Part shown: in pieces, positions 8,114-11,774 of the stretch | How the letters are laid out: every line of letters begins with the position of its first letter | How positions within the stretch are numbered: the first letter of the stretch is position 1 | DNA from: Chlorobiota bacterium | Lineage (GTDB): Bacteria > Bacteroidota > Ignavibacteria > Kapaibacteriales > NICIL-2 | DNA: 11,774 nucleotides | NCBI GenBank assembly: GCA_003695605.1 | Contig: RFIK01000012.1 | Coordinates: 1 to 11,774 of the forward strand | Direction: 5' to 3' | Notes under the pieces: model-generated | Told to the model about the DNA's origin: nothing | The model's database searches: none | What the model saw: the letters and a program-made list of their open reading frames with translations, nothing else | Position numbers and translations under genes: made by a program

Positions 8114-8134
8114 ACCATTTGCGCGTTCTACAAC

Positions 8135-8149
8135 AAAGGGTACCTTTTT
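8135..8149 (+). terminator. Weak terminator candidate after the coiled-coil gene
   Basis: AAAGG (8135-8139) pairs with CCTTT (8143-8147) around GTA, and the T run goes on to 8149. The stem has only 5 bp, so this is a weak candidate. It lies 22 bases after the stop and just ahead of the zapA promoter. Confidence 0.25.
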
Positions 8150-8154
8150 CCGTT

Positions 8155-8182
8155 TTGTTCGGCGGTCAAATGCGTAAATTTG
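8155..8182 (+). promoter_or_regulatory. zapA promoter (TTG-N17-TAAATTTG)
   Basis: TTG at 8155-8157 (inside TTTTG) is followed after 17 bases by TAAATTTG at 8175-8182, a full match to TAnnTTTG. Transcription would start near 8187-8190, about 20 nt before ATG 8209. The box overlaps the in-frame ATG at 8170, so it decides in favour of the 8209 start for this transcript. Confidence 0.6.
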
Positions 8183-8208
8183 ACCAGTGCAACGATGATG
8201 ACGCTCCT

Positions 8209-8505
8209 ATGACGACGGTGACTGTTACGATCAGTGGACGTCAATTTCGCTTACGATGCGATAACGAAGAACGCACGCTGCGTGCAGCAGCAGAGATCGA
8301 GCGGCTGCTAGAATTGCTCCGTCAGGATTCAACCGACCAGTCCACGCCCACACTGGCAATTTTAGCAGCGCTCAACATTGCTGAACGACACGATTGGCTC
8401 AGCCAGCACCATCACCAAACGATCGAGTATCTCTGCAGTGAGCTCCGTGCGATGCGTTCAGAGTTGGAACACTCGGTCGCGGAGGCAGTCGCTGTGGCTG
8501 CCTAA
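8209..8505 (+). CDS. zapA: Cell division protein ZapA
   Basis: 98 residues, the usual ZapA size. ZapA is a cytoplasmic protein that binds FtsZ and bundles its filaments at the division ring. The N-terminal domain has the typical pattern TVTVTISGRQFRLRCDNEERTLRAAAEIERLL, followed by the long helix (AILAALNIAERHDWLSQ, then a coiled coil to the end). ATG 8209 is preferred because the protein then begins at the first strand and follows a good promoter; an in-frame ATG at 8170 would add 13 acidic, non-conserved residues and a TTG at 8110 would overlap the upstream gene. Position between a coiled-coil gene and a 6S-like RNA followed by rny matches the order seen in Bacteroidota, and zapA next to ssrS is also found in E. 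coli. Confidence 0.88.
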   Translation: MTTVTVTISGRQFRLRCDNEERTLRAAAEIERLLELLRQDSTDQSTPTLAILAALNIAERHDWLSQHHHQTIEYLCSELRAMRSELEHSVAEAVAVAA

Positions 8506-8510
8506 TGCAC

Positions 8511-8533
8511 GAGCGTCTGGAGTTGAGACGTTC
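8511..8533 (+). other. Hairpin just after the zapA stop
   Basis: GAGCGTCT (8511-8518) pairs with AGACGTTC (8526-8533) in 8 bp with one G-U pair around a 7-base loop. It begins 6 bases after the zapA stop codon. No T run follows, so it is more likely an mRNA 3' end protector or a processing site than a strong terminator. Confidence 0.45.
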
Positions 8534-8553
8534 CGAGTGGTACACGGTCATCG

Positions 8554-8561
8554 GATCTTTG
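8554..8561 (+). promoter_or_regulatory. Putative -7 box of the 6S-like RNA (GATCTTTG)
   Basis: GATCTTTG matches TAnnTTTG at five of six fixed positions. A start about 6 bases on, near 8567-8570, coincides with the first base of the RNA's closing stem (AAACGCA from 8570). The upstream element is only TTC (8531-8533) at 20 bases. The agreement with the fold gives it some weight. Confidence 0.4.
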
Positions 8562-8567
8562 GAAAAT

Positions 8568-8818
8568 TCAAACGCAAGAGCGAGCCGTACTGCATCATCG
8601 TTGCACACGCGTAGCGCAGAACCGATGTGATTGAAGCAGGGTCGTAGGCTCCGCATCCCAATGGCAGACTGCACCGTGCCGTAGAGCACGGCCAGGATTC
8701 CTGGCGGCAGGAGCCAGCGGCATGAGGGCTACAACCCACTGTGTGCTCGAAGGGTTCTGGCGATACCCGTCGCGCCCTCTGAGGCGAGCGATGCATGAAG
8801 TACGGCTCGTGCGTTTTT
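8568..8818 (+). ncRNA. ssrS: Structured non-coding RNA, likely 6S RNA
   Basis: The 345 bases between zapA and rny hold no credible gene but a strong fold. The ends close with AAACGCA (8570-8576) and CGAGCCGTACT (8581-8591), which pair with AGTACGGCTCG (8799-8809) and TGCGTTT (8810-8816): 18 pairs with a 4-base bulge, then 5 more (8596-8600 with 8789-8793). An upper arm spans 8639-8737: GGGT/ACCC, GTAG/CTAC and GCTCC/GGAGC, capped by hairpins CCGTGC/GCACGG (8674-8691) and CCAGG/CCTGG (8692-8704). The middle is open with small hairpins. 6S RNA has this closing stem, central bubble and upper arm; it mimics an open promoter and holds the RNA polymerase housekeeping holoenzyme. The zapA-RNA-rny position supports this. 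At about 250 nt it is longer than the usual 180-200. I see no conserved RNase P, tmRNA or SRP RNA motifs. The ends are estimates. Confidence 0.6.
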
Positions 8819-8819
8819 T
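8784..8819 (+). terminator. Terminator of the 6S-like RNA
   Basis: GCGAGC (8784-8789) can pair with GCTCGT (8805-8810), 5 Watson-Crick pairs and one G-U, followed closely by a T6 tract at 8814-8819. The same 3' strand also forms the RNA's closing stem, so the local hairpin would exist during termination and refold afterwards. Transcripts that read through would continue into rny. Confidence 0.6.
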
Positions 8820-8850
8820 ATTCAGTTTCACAATCTCAGAACTGGATACG

Positions 8851-10413
8851 ATGGAATACATGACCGTACTCATTCTCGGTGTTATCGGGTTAGTGCTCGG
8901 TTTTGGAATCGCCTACTTTGCTGGCACACGGGCAGCAGCGGCACGGATTACCGATGCGCAGGAAAAAGCGAAAGCGATTTTGGAGGAAGCAGAAAAAGAA
9001 GCGCGCACGCTCAAGAAAGAGCGGTTGCTGGAAGCCAAGGAAGAAATCCACAAAAAACGCCAGGAGATGGAAAAAGAGCTGAACTCCCGGCGTGCGAAAC
9101 TCCAAAATCAGGAAAAGCACCTTGCCAGCCGAGAAGAGGCGATTGAAAGCAAGCTCGAGCTTATTACACGCAAGGAAAAGCAAGTTCAGCAAGCCGAGCA
9201 GGAACTCCAACGAAAACAGCACATCATCGAACAAAAACTCAAGGAAGCCGAAGCACTCGTCGCTGAGCAAAATCAGCGGTTGGAACGCATCACGGGTATG
9301 ACACAGGAAGATGCCAAACGCTTCTTGATCGAAAACATGGTCAACGAAGCGCGCGCCGAAGCAGCACTGCTCATCAAGCAGATTCGCGACGATGCCAAAC
9401 AGCAGGCTCAGCGCGAAGCACAGAAACTTGTCATCGAGGCGATTCAGCGGACAGCATCAGATCACTGCGTCGAGACAACGGTCTCGGTCGTCTCTCTTGC
9501 CAATGAAGAGCTCAAAGGTCGCATCATCGGCAAGGAGGGGCGGAACATCCGTGCCTTCGAGTCCGCCACCGGTGTTGATCTCATCATTGACGATACACCG
9601 GAAGCTGTCGCAATTTCCGCCTTCGACCCGTACCGCCGGGAGGTTGCGCGTATCGCTCTCGAACGGTTGTTAGCCGATGGGCGCATCCATCCCGCCCGGA
9701 TTGAGGAAATCGTAGAGAAAGTTCGGAAGGAAGTGGACGAAGAAATTGTCCGTGCCGGGGAACACGCTGTCATAGAACTCGGCATTCACAACATGCACCC
9801 TGAGCTTATTCGCCATGTCGGGAAAATGAAGTACCGCTCCAGCTACGGGCAGAATTTGCTCGCGCACTCTGTTGAAGTTGCATTCCTTGCAGGGATCATG
9901 GCCGCTGAGCTTGGATTGGATGTCCAGCATGCGAAACGGTCTGGGTTGCTGCACGACATCGGCAAAGTTCTCGACCGCAATACCGATGGACCGCACGCCC
10001 TGCTCGGGATGGAACTGGCCAAGCGTTACCGTGAGCATCCGGTCGTTTGCAATGCAATCGGTGCACACCACGAAGATATCGAGATGGAAACGCCGATTGC
10101 TGTGCTCGTCCAAGCAGCGGACTCGATTAGTGGTGCACGTCCGGGAGCGCGACGGGAATCACTGGAGCAGTACATCAAACGGCTCGAAAAGCTCGAGGAA
10201 ATCGCGATGAGTTTCGAGGGCGTGCAGAAAACCTTTGCGATTCAGGCGGGACGTGAAATCCGTGTCGTCGTCGAACCAGAAAAGATCGATGACTTGACCG
10301 CCGATCAACTCGCTACGGAGATTGCCAAACGTATCGAGCACGAAATGGAGTATCCCGGGCAAATCAAGGTTACGGTCATCCGCGAGCGCCGCAGCTACGC
10401 AATCGCGAAATAG
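8851..10413 (+). CDS. rny: Ribonuclease Y
   Basis: 520 residues, the normal size of RNase Y, a membrane-anchored endoribonuclease that starts mRNA decay. Domains in order: an N-terminal membrane helix (about residues 4-26, ILGVIGLVLGFGIAYFAG), a long charged coiled coil (about 30-200), a KH RNA-binding domain with the GXXG loop in GRIIGKEGRN (223-232), and an HD phosphohydrolase domain with His339 (LLAHSVEVA) and the metal-binding pair His368-Asp369 (LLHDIGK). All key residues are present. ATG 8851 puts the membrane helix at the N-terminus; ATG 8860 is an equal alternative, and a start at 8722 would lie inside the 6S-like RNA. No separate promoter is evident, so expression probably comes from read-through of the zapA/6S unit. 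The gene is convergent with the sigma factor gene. Confidence 0.96.
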   Translation: MEYMTVLILGVIGLVLGFGIAYFAGTRAAAARITDAQEKAKAILEEAEKEARTLKKERLLEAKEEIHKKRQEMEKELNSRRAKLQNQEKHLASREEAIESKLELITRKEKQVQQAEQELQRKQHIIEQKLKEAEALVAEQNQRLERITGMTQEDAKRFLIENMVNEARAEAALLIKQIRDDAKQQAQREAQKLVIEAIQRTASDHCVETTVSVVSLANEELKGRIIGKEGRNIRAFESATGVDLIIDDTPEAVAISAFDPYRREVARIALERLLADGRIHPARIEEIVEKVRKEVDEEIVRAGEHAVIELGIHNMHPELIRHVGKMKYRSSYGQNLLAHSVEVAFLAGIMAAELGLDVQHAKRSGLLHDIGKVLDRNTDGPHALLGMELAKRYREHPVVCNAIGAHHEDIEMETPIAVLVQAADSISGARPGARRESLEQYIKRLEKLEEIAMSFEGVQKTFAIQAGREIRVVVEPEKIDDLTADQLATEIAKRIEHEMEYPGQIKVTVIRERRSYAIAK

Positions 10414-10422
10414 GGAAGGTGA

Positions 10423-10439
10423 GCGGCGATGATCGCCGC
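10423..10439. terminator. Hairpin 1 between rny and the convergent sigma operon
   Basis: GCGGCGA and TCGCCGC form a perfect 7-bp stem with a TGA loop, 10 bases after the rny stop. There is no T run on either side. It is a plausible terminator or 3' end stabiliser for rny. Confidence 0.5.
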
Positions 10440-10443
10440 AACA

Positions 10444-10465
10444 GCACTTGCATTGCCGCAAGTGC
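10444..10465. terminator. Hairpin 2 between rny and the convergent sigma operon
   Basis: GCACTTGC (10444-10451) pairs perfectly with GCAAGTGC (10458-10465) around a 6-base loop. It lies 15 bases beyond the 3' end of the - strand sigma gene. No T run is seen. With hairpin 1 it fills most of the 66-base convergent gap, so each gene has its own stem. Confidence 0.5.
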
Positions 10466-10479
10466 ATCGCCGATGTTGC

Positions 10480-11361
10480 TTAGGGGATGTTCTTTTCAGT
10501 CTTCGTGTTTTCGTTGGTAGGACCGTAGTCTCCCTCGAACGCTTCGAGTTTTTTGCGGAGGTCGTTGCAGATTTGCGTATGGATTTGGCATATGCGGCTT
10601 TCGGTCAAGCCGAGCATCTCGCCAATTTCTTTGAAGGTCATCTCCTCGTAGTAGTAGAGCGTGATGACAAGTCGTTTGCGCTCGGGGAGCTTCTGGATGT
10701 ACTGGCGGACAAACTCGACGCGCTCATCGTGGGCAAGCTGCGTAAAGGGATTTTCGCCATCGTAATCGGGAATTTCTTCGATGGTATCGTGCTCGTTGCC
10801 GTCGTCGTCGTAGCTCGTTTCAGGGTTGGAAAGTGAAAAGGAAGCATTCGCTGCCGCCATTGCTTCGAGGTACGACTGATACTCTTCGGGGGTAATACCG
10901 AGCATCGCTTGTAGTTCATCCGGTGATGCTTCGCGCCCAAGTTCACTGCGGAGGCGGTCGCTTGCCTCGGTGAGCTCTTGCACTTTCCGACGAGCGGAGC
11001 GGGAGAGCCAGTCGAGTTTACGCATTTCGTCGAGAATGATGCCACGCACACGGGGCGCAGCGAATGTTTCGAACTTGATGCCACGCTCCGGTTCGAACCG
11101 TTCGATAGCGTCGTTCAATCCAAGCAAGCCTACGTGCAGAAAATCTTCCTCGCCAAGCAGCGAATTGGATGGTATCGTCATGTTGTAGAGCGTGTACCGA
11201 ACAATCCACATGTAGTGGAGAAGCAGCTGCCGTTTGATCTCGATTTTTCGTGCTTTCGGTGTTCGTCGGGAACGGAGCTCCTTCCACAAGTCGGCAAAGG
11301 CAAGCTCTGTGTTTGGTTCGGCATTAGGTCGTTGTTTGGTAGCCATCGGTTTGTTTGTCAT
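10480..11361 (-). CDS. FliA/WhiG-family RNA polymerase sigma factor
   Basis: 293 residues, a sigma-28-type factor that directs RNA polymerase to a special promoter class, in other bacteria usually for flagella and motility or for development. Region 2 spans about residues 45-124 (DFLHVGLLGLNDAIERFEPE, then FAAPRVRGIILDEMR), with the core-binding and -10-recognising helices. Region 3 spans about 125-178, an acidic linker 182-207 follows, and region 4 spans about 224-270 with its helix-turn-helix (MTFKEIGEMLGLTESRICQIH, 241-261) that reads the -35 element. It is longer than E. coli FliA (about 240 residues) through its N-terminal arm, linker and polar C-tail. ATG 11361 overlaps the upstream stop in an ATGA, which supports this start; ATG 11346 is the alternative. 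No flagellar gene is visible, so the regulon is unknown. Confidence 0.9.
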   Translation of the reverse strand: MTNKPMATKQRPNAEPNTELAFADLWKELRSRRTPKARKIEIKRQLLLHYMWIVRYTLYNMTIPSNSLLGEEDFLHVGLLGLNDAIERFEPERGIKFETFAAPRVRGIILDEMRKLDWLSRSARRKVQELTEASDRLRSELGREASPDELQAMLGITPEEYQSYLEAMAAANASFSLSNPETSYDDDGNEHDTIEEIPDYDGENPFTQLAHDERVEFVRQYIQKLPERKRLVITLYYYEEMTFKEIGEMLGLTESRICQIHTQICNDLRKKLEAFEGDYGPTNENTKTEKNIP

Positions 11362-11732
11362 TGAGAAACAGTGTGTTCAGATTCTTGCGATGTCGGTTGG
11401 TGCGAGCGTGACGCCGGTGGCATCGAGAGCATGGCAGCCATCTGTTCCTCACGAGCAAGCTGGAGTGCTTGGTTGAGCTCCTCGTGCTTGGTGTGGGCAA
11501 TCGCAGTGACGATTGCGACCATGACGATGCTGCCAGCGACGGCAACACCGACGAAGACAATCGTCGTGCGAAGCAGGATACTGTACAGGTCGCTTGCACC
11601 GGCGGCGATCTGGAGCAGCATACTGATGGATGCTGCAAGTGTGCTCAAGTGGAAGACGACACCGAGCGGAAATCGAACGGACTGCTCGGCTTCCGGTGCA
11701 CTGTCAGTCGTTTTTCGTTTTCGTTTACTCAT
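11358..11732 (-). CDS. Small two-helix membrane protein upstream of the sigma factor
   Basis: 124 residues that I do not recognise. A basic N-terminus (MSKRKRK) is followed by two hydrophobic segments at about 23-45 and 53-79, then a short charged helix (HEELNQALQLAREEQMAAML) and a Ser/Gln-rich tail. This predicts an inner-membrane hairpin with both ends probably in the cytoplasm. Its stop overlaps the sigma factor start (ATGA at 11361-11358), so the two are likely translated together. That raises, but does not prove, a role in controlling the sigma factor, for instance as a membrane anchor; it has no visible anti-sigma motif. ATG 11732 is the first ATG, but the frame stays open to the window edge, so the true start could lie beyond it. 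Confidence 0.65.
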   Translation of the reverse strand: MSKRKRKTTDSAPEAEQSVRFPLGVVFHLSTLAASISMLLQIAAGASDLYSILLRTTIVFVGVAVAGSIVMVAIVTAIAHTKHEELNQALQLAREEQMAAMLSMPPASRSHQPTSQESEHTVSQ

Positions 11733-11774
11733 TGCCCTCGAGCGAAATGGTACTGTGTCTGCTGTGCCGAGAAC
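11729..11774 (-). CDS. Possible 3' end of a further upstream gene (ends in ATGA overlap)
   Basis: On the - strand, one frame runs open from the window edge and ends in a TGA at 11731-11729 that overlaps the ATG of the membrane protein gene. The 14 visible codons read FSAQQTQYHFARGQ. The same ATGA junction recurs one gene later, which is what an operon would show. In flagellar clusters a FlhG/MinD-like ATPase often stands near such a sigma gene, but nothing here identifies the product. Too little is visible to be sure. Confidence 0.3.
   Translation of the reverse strand, partial: FSAQQTQYHFARGQ

Noticed and set aside
8519..8525. GGAGTTG loop after zapA as a Shine-Dalgarno site for a small gene
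   Set aside because: No start codon with a credible reading frame follows at suitable spacing, and the sequence is the loop of a hairpin.
8506..8820. RNase P RNA, tmRNA, SRP RNA or a cobalamin riboswitch in the zapA-rny gap
   Set aside because: The conserved RNase P block (GAGGAAAGTCC), a tmRNA tRNA-like end with tag codons, the SRP GGAA apical motif and the cobalamin box GCCACTG are all absent from what I can read.
8722..8850. N-terminal extension of RNase Y from 8722
   Set aside because: It would place 43 residues before the membrane helix and lies inside the structured RNA and its terminator.

Overview
The window looks like a chromosomal segment of a moderately GC-rich bacterium from the Bacteroidota/Chlorobiota (FCB) group, most like Ignavibacteria or Kapabacteria. 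Four signs point that way: a PorV/PorQ-type outer-membrane barrel, a GWxTD-domain protein, the gene order pheT / coiled coil / zapA / 6S-like RNA / rny, and promoter elements matching the Bacteroidota-type -7 box TAnnTTTG. Clear Shine-Dalgarno sites are scarce, which also fits. The assignment to a lineage is an inference from gene content; no marker gene for taxonomy was compared.

Left block (1-3959, + strand): the 3' part of a PorV/PorQ-like barrel gene, then a secreted GWxTD-domain protein, a lipid A-type acyltransferase and an atypical short-chain dehydrogenase. The last three are separated by only 4 bases each and read as one unit, possibly with an internal promoter just upstream of the GWxTD gene. 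The theme is the cell envelope and lipid metabolism. A perfect 12-bp hairpin at 3966-3992 ends it.

Middle block (4001-8113): an initiator tRNA-fMet gene on the - strand and pheT on the + strand are divergently transcribed, with a -7 box for each in the 101 bases between them. pheT is followed after 3 bases by a 512-residue coiled-coil protein of unknown function.

Right-centre block (8150-10413): zapA, with its own promoter, is followed by a structured non-coding RNA of about 250 nt and then rny (RNase Y). The RNA has a closing stem exactly between a promoter-like box and a T6 tract. Position and fold point to 6S RNA (ssrS). 

Right edge (10480-11774, - strand): a FliA/WhiG-type sigma factor, a small two-helix membrane protein coupled to it by an ATGA overlap, and possibly the last codons of another upstream gene joined the same way. 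Two hairpins separate this operon from the convergent rny. 

The most unusual points are the C1xU72 initiator tRNA, the SDR lacking its catalytic Tyr and Lys, the large coiled-coil protein in the slot beside zapA, and the competing folds of the 6S-like RNA. I see no phage, insertion sequence, CRISPR array or defence system; this is essentially a core-genome window.
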